This document shows positions 23,232-33,772 of a DNA stretch of 64,000 nt, in pieces. The first letter of the stretch is position 1; every line of letters begins with the position of its first letter. A program made the translations under genes and the position numbers. The notes beneath the pieces were generated by a model that had not been told where the DNA came from, did not search any database, and was given only the letters and a program-made list of their open reading frames with translations. The stretch is from Halobacterium jilantaiense (GTDB lineage: Archaea; Halobacteriota; Halobacteria; Halobacteriales; Halobacteriaceae): NCBI RefSeq assembly GCF_900110535.1, contig NZ_FOJA01000001.1:1895393-1959392 (forward strand), given 5' to 3'.

Positions 23232-23565
23232 CTGCCACCGGCTGACCTCGATCGAATCGGCAATCCCACGTACTGTTTCCCCGCTGTCAGATATGCCTAT
23301 AGATTAGCTGACTGCGGAACACGCACACCCATCGAGCGACTGTTCCAGCGAGGCGCGTGTTCCCGTAATCGGAGTTCGCCGGAGCCGACGCTCTCGTTTT
23401 CGCGGTGTTTCCCTCGCAGCCAGCGGTCGTCGCTGATAGCACCCACTCCGCCGGCATCCGTGACAGCTATTGGCGTATATAAACACTGGCGGTCCGGTTC
23501 GCTGTTCTGCCGTGGGCTGGCGGCTCGGCGCGTCTCCTCGGGTGTGTTATTGTCTTGCGCACAAG

Positions 23566-23574
23566 TTTTAAATA
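23566..23574 (+). promoter_or_regulatory. TATA box of the thermosome gene
   Basis: TTTTAAATA is centred about 31 bases before the ATG at 23601, giving a leader of about five bases. The region between TATA and ATG is purine/AT-rich, as expected for a strong, heat-inducible haloarchaeal promoter. Confidence 0.75.
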
Positions 23575-23600
23575 GAATCGCATTCAATCAAAGAGTGATT

Positions 23601-25280
<1,680 letters not shown>

Positions 25281-25451
25281 CGTCGGCCACGTAACACCAG
25301 CCACCCACCCCAGCCGGTCCGCACCGCTCGCTCACCACCCGACGAATTTCTTTCGACGCCGCGCCGACCAGCGGCAGCGCCGCCGTCCCGGTACCGCAGT
25401 ACGCCCGCCGCCACCGCGGTGATTGATGTGGCTGGGCGTGGACACTCGCCC

Positions 25452-26153
25452 GTGACCCCTCCAGACGACCGAACGCCCGCCGAGGCCTACGACGAACTGG
25501 CGGCGGGCTACGAGGACGTCGAGGCGGGCGCGTACAACGCCCACCTCGAGTTCCCCGGAACGACCAGCCTGCTTCCGGGCGTAGACGGGACGCGCGTGCT
25601 CGACGCCGGTTGTGGCGCGGGCCGGTACACCGAGTGGCTGCTCGACCGGGGTGCCGACGTGGTCGGCGTCGACGCCAGCGAGGCGATGCTCGACCGCGCG
25701 GCCGACCGCGTCGGCGGCCGGGCGACGCTGCACCGCGGCGACCTCGCGGAGCCGCTGTCGTTCGCGGCCGACAGCGAGTTCGACGGCGTCGTCAGCGCGC
25801 TCGCGCTCGACTACGTCGCGGACTGGGAGGCGACGTTCGCGGAGTTCGAGCGCGTCCTCGCACCGGGCGGCTTCCTCGTGTTCTCCGTCCGCCACCCCGT
25901 CGACGAGTTCGACCCGGACGGCGACGCGAACTACTTCGAGACCGAGCGCCGGACGGCCGACTGGGCCGCCGACGCACCGTACTACCGGCGGCCGTTCTCG
26001 GCGATGTTCGACCCGCTGCTCGACGCCGGCTTCCGAACCGACGCGGTCCACGAGCCCCAGCCGACCGAGGCGTTCGCCGAACAGCGCCCGGAGCGCTACG
26101 AGACGGAGTCCCGGGAGCCGGTGTTCCTCTGTGTGCGCGCAGTCGCGCCGTGA
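25452..26153 (+). CDS. SAM-dependent class I methyltransferase
   Basis: About 233 residues from GTG 25452 (VTPPDDRTPAEAYDELA); in-frame GTGs at 25419 and 25428 are less likely starts. Rossmann motif I is VLDAGCGAGRYTEWLLD, motif II has GVDASEAML, and motif IV-like FDGVVSALALDYVADWE is followed by LAPGGFLVFSVRHP. The C-terminal lid has YYRRPFSAMFDPLLDAGF. This is the generic UbiE/SmtA-like type acting on small molecules; the substrate is unknown. It follows the thermosome gene by about 170 bases. Confidence 0.8.
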   Translation: MTPPDDRTPAEAYDELAAGYEDVEAGAYNAHLEFPGTTSLLPGVDGTRVLDAGCGAGRYTEWLLDRGADVVGVDASEAMLDRAADRVGGRATLHRGDLAEPLSFAADSEFDGVVSALALDYVADWEATFAEFERVLAPGGFLVFSVRHPVDEFDPDGDANYFETERRTADWAADAPYYRRPFSAMFDPLLDAGFRTDAVHEPQPTEAFAEQRPERYETESREPVFLCVRAVAP

Positions 26154-26214
26154 CCGCTCTGTCCGTCGTCCCGTAAAAGGAGGTTCTAAGTGCCGCGGAT
26201 GCAAGATTTGCGGC

Positions 26215-27201
26215 ATGGAGACGCTTCTGCTCAACAAGGACGACGTCGACGAGAACACGCCGATGGCCGAACTCATCTCGGCCATCGAGGACGCGTTCGC
26301 GGCCTACGAGACCGGCGACGCCCAGATGCCCGCGAAGTCCTACATCGACCTCCCGCAGTACAACGGCGACTTCCGCTCGATGCCCGCGTACATGGACGCC
26401 GGCGACTGGGACGCCGCCGGCATCAAGTGGGTGAACGTACACCCCGACAACCCCGAGGACCACGACCTGCCGACCGTCATGGGGACGATGGTGTACTCGG
26501 ACCCCGAGACCGCGTTCCCGCTCGCGCTCATGGACGGCACCGAACTCACGATGAAGCGCACTGGCGCGGCGGCAGCAGTCGCCACCGACCACCTCGCAGT
26601 CGAGGACGCCACCAGCTTCGGCGTCGTCGGCGCTGGTGTTCAGGCCTACACCCAGCTCGAAGCCATCTCGGAGGTCCGCGACATCGAGGAGGTCGTCGTC
26701 AGCGACGTCAACGACGACGCCGTCGCCGAGTACGTCGACCACTTCTCGGCCCGCTTCGACGTCCGCGCGGGCTCCATCAGCGAGGCCGGCCACTGTGACA
26801 TCCTCTCCACGGTCACGCCGGTCGAAGACCCCATCGTCTCCGCCGACGACCTCGCCGACCACACCCACGTCAACGCCATGGGTGCCGACGCCGAAGGCAA
26901 ACACGAACTCGCCGACGAGATTCTGCTCGCCGGCAAGCTCGTCATCGACGACCACGCCCAGACCACGCACTCCGGCGAAATCAACGTCCCCTACCACGAC
27001 GGCACCCTGACCGACGACGACATCGACGCCGAAATCGGCCAGATCGTCACCGGGAAGGCCGACGGGCGCACCGACGACGACGGTGTGACGGTCTTCGACT
27101 CCACCGGCCTCGCCATTCAGGACGTCGCCGCCGCCCACGTCGTCTACGAACACGCCGACGACCACGACAACGGCTACGAGTTCGACCTGCTCGGCGTCTA
27201 G
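26215..27201 (+). CDS. Ornithine cyclodeaminase / alanine dehydrogenase family protein
   Basis: A 328-residue member of the OCD/mu-crystallin family, NAD(P)-dependent. The substrate-facing N-terminal part has QMPAKSYIDLPQYNGDFRSM and GIKWVNVHPDNP. The nucleotide fold begins with FGVVGAGVQAYTQLEAI, and STVTPVEDPIVSADD with HVNAMGADAEGKHEL follows. Archaeal members include an alanine dehydrogenase and ornithine cyclodeaminases; sequence alone does not decide between them. The ATG at 26215 follows the methyltransferase stop by 61 bases. Confidence 0.88.
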   Translation: METLLLNKDDVDENTPMAELISAIEDAFAAYETGDAQMPAKSYIDLPQYNGDFRSMPAYMDAGDWDAAGIKWVNVHPDNPEDHDLPTVMGTMVYSDPETAFPLALMDGTELTMKRTGAAAAVATDHLAVEDATSFGVVGAGVQAYTQLEAISEVRDIEEVVVSDVNDDAVAEYVDHFSARFDVRAGSISEAGHCDILSTVTPVEDPIVSADDLADHTHVNAMGADAEGKHELADEILLAGKLVIDDHAQTTHSGEINVPYHDGTLTDDDIDAEIGQIVTGKADGRTDDDGVTVFDSTGLAIQDVAAAHVVYEHADDHDNGYEFDLLGV

Positions 27202-27442
27202 CGAGGACCTTTTGCGCTGCGCTCGCGGCGCTTCGCGCCGCTCGCTCGGCAAAAGCTACGCTAAAAGCACTCCTCCTTCGGTTCGCTCGCTACACTCGCT
27301 CCCCTCAGTCGTCGGCCTGCACTCACTCGCTACGCTCGTTCGTGCAGTGAACCGGCGACCTTCCGGGTCCTTCGGACCACTCGGTCGCCGGACGCTCGCT
27401 GTCGGTCGTGTTGTTCGCTGACTCCGCCGGCTGCGTCCCGAG
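27202..27442. repeat. Nested stem-loops between convergent genes
   Basis: After the dehydrogenase stop, arms CTTTTGC (27209-27215) and GCAAAAG (27249-27255) enclose GCGGCGC-TTC-GCGCCGC (27225-27241). Further on, CTGCAC/GTGCAG (27317-27322, 27342-27347) encloses a CTCGCTACGCTCG loop. CCGGCGACC/GGTCGCCGG (27352-27360, 27383-27391) encloses GGTCC-TTC-GGACC. T-tracts on both strands near 27210 and 27255 suit bidirectional termination between the convergent genes. Confidence 0.75.
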
Positions 27443-27655
27443 TCACATGCCGCCTCTAGTCTGCCGAGTGAGGAACTTCGCGGCCTTCGAGAGCAGCCAG
27501 ACGGCGGCGATGACGGGCGCGAACGGGACGACGAGGAACAGCAGGGCGACGGCCATCAGCCAGCCGACGGTCGACATCTCGGCGTTGGGGCCGCCCTTCG
27601 ACGACTTGCTCACGGTGCGGACGAGGCGTTCGACGGGCTCGGGGGCGGAACTCAT
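27443..27655 (-). CDS. Small membrane protein (70 aa)
   Basis: Starts MSSAPEPVERLVRTVSKSSK, then a polar segment with PNAEMSTVG and two membrane helices (WLMAVALLFLVVPFAPVIAA and VWLLSKAAKFL) ending QTRGGM. It resembles widespread small haloarchaeal membrane proteins (DUF7535-like by memory). It is convergent with the dehydrogenase and divergent from leuS. Function unknown. Confidence 0.7.
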   Translation of the reverse strand: MSSAPEPVERLVRTVSKSSKGGPNAEMSTVGWLMAVALLFLVVPFAPVIAAVWLLSKAAKFLTRQTRGGM

Positions 27656-27805
27656 GGACGAACTACGCGCCGACGGCGAAAAAACGTTCCTGCGGTGACA
27701 CTCCGGGGGCGGGCGTGTCTCCCGCGGTGAGCGTCTCGACAGCCGGGACTGTCGGAATGAAAGGCATTTGGCCCTCGGTCACGCACTGTCGGCCAAGACC
27801 AACGC

Positions 27806-30466
27806 ATGGGCCAGCAAGAAGCCACCTACGACCACCGAGCTATCGAGGAGCGCTGGCAGCGAGAGTGGGACGACGCCGACGTCTTCCGGGTCCCCGACGA
27901 TGCTGAGGACCCCGAGTACGTGCTGGCGATGTTCCCGTACACGTCCGGCCAGCTCCACATGGGCCACGTCCGGAACTACGCCATCACGGACGCGTTCGCC
28001 CGGTATCGCCGGATGGACGGCGAGGAAGTCCTCCACCCGATGGGGTGGGACTCGTTCGGGCTGCCCGCCGAGAACGCCGCCGAGGAGCGCGACACCAACC
28101 CCCGGGAGTGGACCGAGCGCTGCATCGAGCAGATGCGCGACCAGTTCGAGTCCCTGGGCTTCGGCTACGACTGGGAGCGCGAGGTCACGACCTGCGACCC
28201 CGACTACTACAAGTGGAACCAGTGGCTGTTCACCGAGTTCCGCGAGAACGATCTGGTCGAGCGGCAGGCCGCGACCGTGAACTGGTGTCCGTCCTGCGAG
28301 ACGGTGCTGGCCGACGAACAGGTCGAGGGCGACGACGAGCTGTGCTGGCGGTGTGACACGCCGGTCACCGAGCGCGACCTCGACCAGTGGTTCTTCAAGA
28401 CCACCGAGTACGCCGACGACCTGCTGGAGTCCATCGACGACTTGGACGGCTGGCCGACGAACGTCCGGGACATGCAGCGCAACTGGATTGGCCGCACCGA
28501 CGGCGCGGAGGTGCCGTTCACGCTGCACACGCCCGACGGCGACGAGGACGTGGTCGCGTTCACGACCCGACTGGACACCATCCACGGCGCGACGTACTTC
28601 GCGCTGGCTCCCGACCATCCGCTGGCCGAGGCGGCGGCCGAGCGCGACGACGACGTGGCGCACTTCGTCGAGGAGGTCGCGGACCCCGACGGCGACGAGC
28701 CACAGGGCGTCCGAACCGACATTACCGCCACCAATCCCGCGACCGGCGAGGAGATTCCCGTCGTCGTCGCGGACTTCGTGCTGTCGGACGTCGGCACGGG
28801 CGCGCTGATGGCGGTGCCCGCCCACGACGAGCGCGACCACGAGTTCGCACAGAGCCACGACCTCCCGATTCGGCAGGTCGTCGAGCCCGAGGACGAGGCC
28901 GACGCCGACGCGGTCGACGTTCAGGAAGCAGCCTACACCGAGGACGGCGTACTCGTCGACTCCGGCGACTACTCGGGGCTGGACAGCGAAACGGCCCGCG
29001 AGGAGCTGACCGCGGACATCGGCGGCGCGGAGTCCGCCGTCCAGTACCAGCTACGGGACTGGGGCGTCTCCCGGCAGCGCTACTGGGGCACGCCGATTCC
29101 CATCGTCCACTGCGAGGACTGCGGTCCGGTCTCCGTCCCCGACGAGGACCTGCCCGTCGAACTGCCGGAGTTCGTCCACACGACGGGCAACCCACTGGAC
29201 GCCGCCGAGGACTGGAAGCACACCGAGTGCCCCGAGTGCGGCGAGCCCGCCGTCCGGGAGACCGACACGATGGACACGTTCGTCGACTCCTCGTGGTACT
29301 TCCTGCGGTTCACGTCACCCGACCTCGACGACGCGCCGTTCGACGTCGACCGCGCGAACGACTGGATGCCCGTCGACGAGTACGTCGGCGGCATCGAGCA
29401 CGCCGTCATGCACCTGCTGTACTCTCGGTTCGTGACGAAGGCGTTCGCGGACCTCGACATGCTCGACCACCGCGAGCCCTTCGAGGCGCTGACCACGCAG
29501 GGCATGGTGCTCGGCGAGGACGGCACGAAGATGTCCAAGTCGAAGGGCAACGGCGTCTCCCCCGAGCGCATCACCGAGGAGTACGGTGCCGACACCGCGC
29601 GGCTGTTCACGCTGCGCGCGGCCCGCCCGGACAAGGACTTCCCGTGGAGCGAGGAGGGCGTCCGGTCCAGCCGGGCGTTCCTCGAACGCCTGCTGTCGAT
29701 GGCCCGCGAGGTCGACGCCGGTGCGACCACCAGCGACCTCGACCCCGCCGGCGAGTACGTCGCCCGGGAGACCGCCGCGACCGTCGCGGACGCGACCGAG
29801 TACTTCGACGAGATGGAGTTCAACCGCGCGGTGCAGGCGGTCGACGAACTGGTGTCGCTGCTGGTCCGGTACCGCGACCGCGACAGCGTCGACGAGTCGG
29901 TCGTCGCCCGCGGCGTCGAGGTCGCCGTGAAGCTGCTGGCTCCCGTCGCTCCCCACGTCACCGAGGAGTGCTGGACGACCATGGGCGGCGACGGCTTCGT
30001 CGCGGAGGCCGACTGGCCGACGCCCGACCGCGACGTCAGCGACCACGACAAGGCGACCCGGCTGGTCGAGCAGACCCGCGAGGACGTCCGGGACATCGTC
30101 GACACCGCCGGCATCGAGGACCCGACCGGCGTCGACGTCGTCACCGCGCCCGAGTGGATGTACGACGTCCTCGAACTGGCGAAAGACGCCGACGGGAACG
30201 TCGTCGGCTCCGTGATGAGCGACGAGAGCCTCCAGCGCCACGGCGAGGACGCCGCCGACTACGCGAAGGACCTCGCCGCGCAGGCACCCGCGTTCCCGGA
30301 CGTCCTCGGACCGGACGCGGAGCGCGCGACGCTGGAGCGCGCGGCGTGGCTCGTCGAGTCGGAGTTCGACGCGCCGGTCCGCGTGCTCGCCGCCGACGAG
30401 GCCGACGACGACGTGGCGAGCAAGGCGGAACCGGGTCGCCCCGCCATCCACGTCCACGAAGGCTGA
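27806..30466 (+). CDS. leuS: Leucyl-tRNA synthetase, bacterial-type
   Basis: Class I synthetase charging tRNA-Leu, 886 residues. HIGH is HMGH in MFPYTSGQLHMGHVRNY, and KMSKS is intact in EDGTKMSKSKGNG. The text around HPMGWDSFGLPAENAAEE, NWCPSCETVLADEQV, CWRCDTPV and DQWFFKTTEYADDLL matches the bacterial LeuRS subfamily rather than the archaeal/eukaryotic one. The CP1 editing domain carries the Thr-rich TTRLDTIHG and AHDERDHEFA. This implies ancient transfer from bacteria, a known situation for haloarchaeal LeuRS. C-terminal anticodon and tail domains are complete. Confidence 0.95.
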   Translation: MGQQEATYDHRAIEERWQREWDDADVFRVPDDAEDPEYVLAMFPYTSGQLHMGHVRNYAITDAFARYRRMDGEEVLHPMGWDSFGLPAENAAEERDTNPREWTERCIEQMRDQFESLGFGYDWEREVTTCDPDYYKWNQWLFTEFRENDLVERQAATVNWCPSCETVLADEQVEGDDELCWRCDTPVTERDLDQWFFKTTEYADDLLESIDDLDGWPTNVRDMQRNWIGRTDGAEVPFTLHTPDGDEDVVAFTTRLDTIHGATYFALAPDHPLAEAAAERDDDVAHFVEEVADPDGDEPQGVRTDITATNPATGEEIPVVVADFVLSDVGTGALMAVPAHDERDHEFAQSHDLPIRQVVEPEDEADADAVDVQEAAYTEDGVLVDSGDYSGLDSETAREELTADIGGAESAVQYQLRDWGVSRQRYWGTPIPIVHCEDCGPVSVPDEDLPVELPEFVHTTGNPLDAAEDWKHTECPECGEPAVRETDTMDTFVDSSWYFLRFTSPDLDDAPFDVDRANDWMPVDEYVGGIEHAVMHLLYSRFVTKAFADLDMLDHREPFEALTTQGMVLGEDGTKMSKSKGNGVSPERITEEYGADTARLFTLRAARPDKDFPWSEEGVRSSRAFLERLLSMAREVDAGATTSDLDPAGEYVARETAATVADATEYFDEMEFNRAVQAVDELVSLLVRYRDRDSVDESVVARGVEVAVKLLAPVAPHVTEECWTTMGGDGFVAEADWPTPDRDVSDHDKATRLVEQTREDVRDIVDTAGIEDPTGVDVVTAPEWMYDVLELAKDADGNVVGSVMSDESLQRHGEDAADYAKDLAAQAPAFPDVLGPDAERATLERAAWLVESEFDAPVRVLAADEADDDVASKAEPGRPAIHVHEG

Positions 30467-30491
30467 AGTAGGCCCGGGACTCCGGCAGCTC

Positions 30492-30842
30492 GTGGGCGCG
30501 TTCGCCGACGACCCGGACGCGCCTCTCGTTCTGGTGGAAGTCGAAGTCCGGCGCGCGGACCCCGCGAACAACCCCGTGAAGCTCGCGCGGTACGCCGACG
30601 CGGGCGACTTCGACCGGCCCGTGCGGCTCGCGCACGTCTTCACCGACTACTACGACCTCGCCGACGGCGTCTCCTCGAAGCGCGAGAACGCCGAGTTCGT
30701 CGGCGACCTCGCGGCGCGCTCGCTCGACGGCTTCGACTACGAGCCGTACTCGCTGCCCGTCTCCCCGCCGAAGCGCGGCAGCGACCCGCCCGAGGGCTGG
30801 CGGGACGCCGTCGACGCGCTAGCCGCAGAAATCCCGCGCTGA
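30492..30842 (+). CDS. Hypothetical protein after leuS
   Basis: A 116-residue soluble protein, from GTG 30492, 25 bases after the leuS stop. Text includes VLVEVEVRRADPANNPVKLA, FDRPVRLAHVFTDYYDLADG, SSKRENAEFVGDLAARSL and an end DAVDALAAEIPR. The frame is open backwards into leuS, so the exact start is uncertain. I recognise no domain; the Arg/Asp-rich middle suggests nucleotide or nucleic-acid binding only weakly. It converges on hsp20 with adjacent stops. Confidence 0.65.
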   Translation: MGAFADDPDAPLVLVEVEVRRADPANNPVKLARYADAGDFDRPVRLAHVFTDYYDLADGVSSKRENAEFVGDLAARSLDGFDYEPYSLPVSPPKRGSDPPEGWRDAVDALAAEIPR

Positions 30843-31235
30843 TTACTCCACGTCGATGCTCGTCGACGCCTCGTCGGCGTGGGCCTTCGGCAGCGTCACC
30901 GTCAACACGCCGTTCGAGAAGTCCGCCGTCGCCTCGGACTCGTCGACGTCCTCCGGGAGCGTGAGCCCCCGGCTGACCGACCGCTTGTTGCGCTCCTGTC
31001 GCACGTAGTCTGCGCCCGTCGCCTCCGCGGACTCCCGGTGGGTCGCGTCGATGCGGACGGTCCGCTCCCGCGCCTCCACCTCGATGTCGTCGCTCTCGTA
31101 GCCGGGCAGGTCGACGACCACCTCGAACGACTCGCCAGTGTCTCGAATGTCAGCGTCGGGCTCACCCATGCTCTGTGCGGCGTCTATGCGTTCGAGCAGC
31201 GACTCCAGTTCGTCGAAGGGGCTCCGTCGGTCCAT
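30843..31235 (-). CDS. Hsp20/alpha-crystallin small heat-shock protein
   Basis: A 130-residue ATP-independent holdase. The alpha-crystallin domain starts at about DIRDTGESFEVVVDLPGYES and continues with VEARERTVRIDATH. It includes the conserved RGLTLPEDVD (family R-x-x-x-LP) and closes with the signature FSNGVLTVTLPK (A-x-x-x-n-GVL). The N-terminal arm is short. It converges on the gene after leuS. No obvious heat-shock operator is visible upstream. Confidence 0.92.
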   Translation of the reverse strand: MDRRSPFDELESLLERIDAAQSMGEPDADIRDTGESFEVVVDLPGYESDDIEVEARERTVRIDATHRESAEATGADYVRQERNKRSVSRGLTLPEDVDESEATADFSNGVLTVTLPKAHADEASTSIDVE

Positions 31236-31424
31236 ATGCGTCCGTTCGGCGGTGACAGAGGAAAAGGCATCGGCCAGCTGAACAGTCGCTCGGTGCGTCG
31301 GCGCTCACGGCTCGCTCTGGTCGCCGTTCGCCTTCTCCGAGACGTCTCGCTCGTCTCACGGGTCACTTCGCTCCCCGCTCGACTGTTCGGAGAACCGCCG
31401 CTCGCTGTGCTCGCGCCGCTTCTC
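31236..31424. repeat. Spacer with long inverted repeat between hsp20 and pheA
   Basis: GAACAGTCG (31280-31288) and CGACTGTTC (31380-31388) are perfect nine-base arms about 90 bases apart. They enclose CTCGCTC/GTCTCGCTCGTC-type stem-loop text like that at 27.3, 40.2 and 53.0 kb. There is no coding potential. It could fold as a large cruciform and serve as an hsp20 upstream element and a pheA terminator. Confidence 0.55.
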
Positions 31425-32231
31425 CTACGCCACGTGCTCGGTGTCGTACGACCCGAGCCGCCGGACCCAGCCCTCCGATGCGATGGCTTCGAGGTCGGCG
31501 ACGGCCTCCTTCGTGCGCTGCTCGTAGAGCCCGCCCGCGACGTCGATGTGGAAGACGTAGTCGCCGAGGCGCTCGCCGGACGGCCGGGACTCCACGCGCG
31601 AGAGGTTGATGTCGCGGTCCGCGAACGGTTCGAGCAGTTCCAGCAGCAGCCCGGGGTAGTTCGCGTTCGGGTAGACGACGAACGACGACTTCCCGCCCGC
31701 CTCCGAGCGCTCGCTGGCCGGCGCGACGACGAAAAAGCGCGTCGCGTTGCTCGTTCGGTCCTGAACGCCCTCCGCGAGCACGCGCAGGTCATCGTCCGCA
31801 TTATCGGGGTGCGCGATGGCCGCCACCGAGCTGTCCTCTCGGGCGAGCTCGACGCCGCGGGCCGTCGACGCGACCGACTTCCGCGTCGCCTCGGGGCGGC
31901 GTTCGTCGAGGTACTCCCGGCACTGCGCGAGCGCCTGCGAGTGACTCGCCACCACGTCGAAACTCGACTCTCGGGCGAGCAAGGCGTGCCGAATCGGCGT
32001 CACGACCTCGCGGACCACCGCGAGCTCCGTGTCCGCGACCGCGTCCAGTGTCTCCGTCACCGACCCCTCGATGCTGTTCTCGATGGGGACGACGCCCCGG
32101 TCGGCGCGACCCTCGGCCACCGCGTCCACGATGCCCCGCACGGACTCCGCGAACGAGATGTCGCCGTCGGCTACTGCCGTCGCCGCCCGGTGCGAGTACG
32201 TCCCTGCCGGCCCCAGCGTCACCGTCTCCAT
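31425..32231 (-). CDS. pheA: Prephenate dehydratase
   Basis: Converts prephenate to phenylpyruvate in phenylalanine synthesis. The 268 residues consist of a PDT domain (start TVTLGPAGTYSHRAA; GVVPIENSIEGSVTETLD; the catalytic TRF in SNATRFFVVAP) and a C-terminal ACT domain (SFVVYPNANYPGLLLELLEP, with the ESRP motif in SRVESRPSGE) that binds phenylalanine for feedback. There is no chorismate mutase fusion. The gene stands alone and faces left. ATG 32231 is preceded by a weak T-rich element. Confidence 0.95.
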   Translation of the reverse strand: METVTLGPAGTYSHRAATAVADGDISFAESVRGIVDAVAEGRADRGVVPIENSIEGSVTETLDAVADTELAVVREVVTPIRHALLARESSFDVVASHSQALAQCREYLDERRPEATRKSVASTARGVELAREDSSVAAIAHPDNADDDLRVLAEGVQDRTSNATRFFVVAPASERSEAGGKSSFVVYPNANYPGLLLELLEPFADRDINLSRVESRPSGERLGDYVFHIDVAGGLYEQRTKEAVADLEAIASEGWVRRLGSYDTEHVA

Positions 32232-32347
32232 GCCACCGGGTACCCGGGGCTGGGGGAAAAGCGCGTCGGGGGTGTGTCAGTCGAACCGGTAGCCGCCGAG
32301 CACGAAGCACGTCCCGACCGCGACGAGAGAAAAACGTGAGGGACCGC

Positions 32348-33772
32348 TTACCGATTCAGCGTGTGGATGGCGTGGCCGAGCGCGTGCTCGGCGGCCTCCA
32401 TCGTCGCTTCGGCGAGCGTCGGGTGGGTGTGGATGGTGGAGGCGACGTCCTCCAGCGTGGCACCCATCTCGATGGCGAGCCCGAACTCCGCGATGAGTTC
32501 GCTCGCTTCCGGGCCGACAATCTGCGCGCCGAGGATGAAGCCGCTCTCCTCGTCGGCGACGACCTGCACGAAGCCGTCGGACTCGCCGGTGGTGAGCGCG
32601 CGGCCGCTGGCGTTGAACGGGAACTTCCCGACCGCGGGCTCGAAGCCCTGTTCGGCGGCCTCGTCCTCGGTGAGGCCGACGGTCGCGACCTCGGGGTCGG
32701 TGAAGACGGCGGCCGGCACGGCCTGGTAGTCCATCGCGGCGGGCTCGCCGGCGATGACCTCGGCGACGACTTCGCCCTCCTTGCTCGCCTTGTGCGCGAG
32801 CATCGGGCCGGGCGCGACGTCACCGATTGCGAAGACGTTCTCCACGTCGGTGCGGCCCTCGTGGTCGGTCTCCAGCCGGCCGTCCTCGTTCGGTTCGAGG
32901 TCGACGGCGTCGAGGTTCAGGGTGTCTGTGACTGGCTGACGGCCGACTGCCACGAGTACCTTGTCGGTCTCGAACTCGGTGAGGTCGCCGTCCTCGTCCT
33001 CGGCGGCGACGACGATGCCGTCGCCGGACTCCTCCCAGTGGTCGGCGGCGAGGCCGTAGTGGACGTCGATGCCGAGTTCCTCCGCGCGCTTCGCGACCGG
33101 GCGCGTGAGGTCGTCGCCGTACTGCGGCAGCATCTCGTCGAGCATCTCGACGACGGTGACGTCGACGCCGAGCTTCGCGAACACGGTCGAGAGCTCCATG
33201 CCGATGTAGCCCGCGCCGACGACCACGATGGAGTCGGGCAAGTCGTCCATCGCGAGCGCCTGCCGCGAGTCCAGCACGGGGTCGTCGCCGAAGTCGAAGC
33301 CCGGCACCTGAATCGGCCGGGAGCCAGTCGACACGATCGCGTGCTCGTACTCGATGGTCTCCGAGCCCTGGCCGTCACCACCGTGGACGACCCGGAGCTT
33401 GTCGCCGCCCGCGAACTCCGCGCGGCCCTCGACGAGGTTCACGCCGTTGGCCTTGCAGAGCTTCTCCACGCCGCCCGTGAGCTGGTCGACGACGCCGTCC
33501 TTCCAGTCGACCATCTCCGCCACGTCGACCTCGGGGTCGGCGTACACGCCCATCTCCTCGGCGTTGCCGGCGTCGTGGGCCACGTCGCTGGCCGTGATCA
33601 TCGCCTTCGACGGGATGCAGCCGTAGTTCAGGCAGGTGCCACCGTAGGCGTCCTTCTCAACGAGCGTCACGTCGAGGCCGAGCTGTCCCGCGCGAATCGC
33701 CGCGACGTAGCCACCGGGGCCCGCGCCGACGACCGCGACTTCCGTCCCAGTCGAGATGTCTCCGACAACCAT
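32348..33772 (-). CDS. lpdA: Dihydrolipoyl dehydrogenase (E3)
   Basis: FAD-dependent E3 component that re-oxidises dihydrolipoamide on the E2 arm using NAD+. The 474 residues start with the FAD fold VAVVGAGPGGYVAAIRAGQL. The redox disulphide is GGTCLNYGCIPSK and the NAD fold is IVVVGAGYIGMELST. The C-terminal interface contributes the His-Glu couple in HTHPTLAEA. It is the last gene of the 2-oxoacid dehydrogenase operon and its ATG overlaps the E2 stop (TAATG). Confidence 0.96.
   Translation of the reverse strand: MVVGDISTGTEVAVVGAGPGGYVAAIRAGQLGLDVTLVEKDAYGGTCLNYGCIPSKAMITASDVAHDAGNAEEMGVYADPEVDVAEMVDWKDGVVDQLTGGVEKLCKANGVNLVEGRAEFAGGDKLRVVHGGDGQGSETIEYEHAIVSTGSRPIQVPGFDFGDDPVLDSRQALAMDDLPDSIVVVGAGYIGMELSTVFAKLGVDVTVVEMLDEMLPQYGDDLTRPVAKRAEELGIDVHYGLAADHWEESGDGIVVAAEDEDGDLTEFETDKVLVAVGRQPVTDTLNLDAVDLEPNEDGRLETDHEGRTDVENVFAIGDVAPGPMLAHKASKEGEVVAEVIAGEPAAMDYQAVPAAVFTDPEVATVGLTEDEAAEQGFEPAVGKFPFNASGRALTTGESDGFVQVVADEESGFILGAQIVGPEASELIAEFGLAIEMGATLEDVASTIHTHPTLAEATMEAAEHALGHAIHTLNR

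Larger units (their letters stand above)
22978..23600. other. Spacer between dim2 and the thermosome gene
   Basis: The 620-base spacer is less GC-rich than the flanking genes. Apart from the small minus-strand ORF at 23073-23231 it contains a strong TATATAAA (23475-23482) on the plus strand that also reads TTTATATA on the minus strand. It ends with the thermosome promoter. A degenerate reading frame upstream of the small ORF suggests a decayed gene. No RNA gene is recognised. Confidence 0.55.

Noticed and set aside
23304-23486. Small minus-strand ORFs behind TTTATATA upstream of the thermosome gene
   Set aside because: The TATA-like element is good, but the peptides are Cys/Arg/Ser-rich and unlike haloarchaeal proteins.
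32232-32347. Short membrane-like tail (VAVGTCFVLGGYRFD) downstream of lpdA on the minus strand
   Set aside because: About 20 codons, no start codon and no upstream body; too short to call, possibly a remnant.
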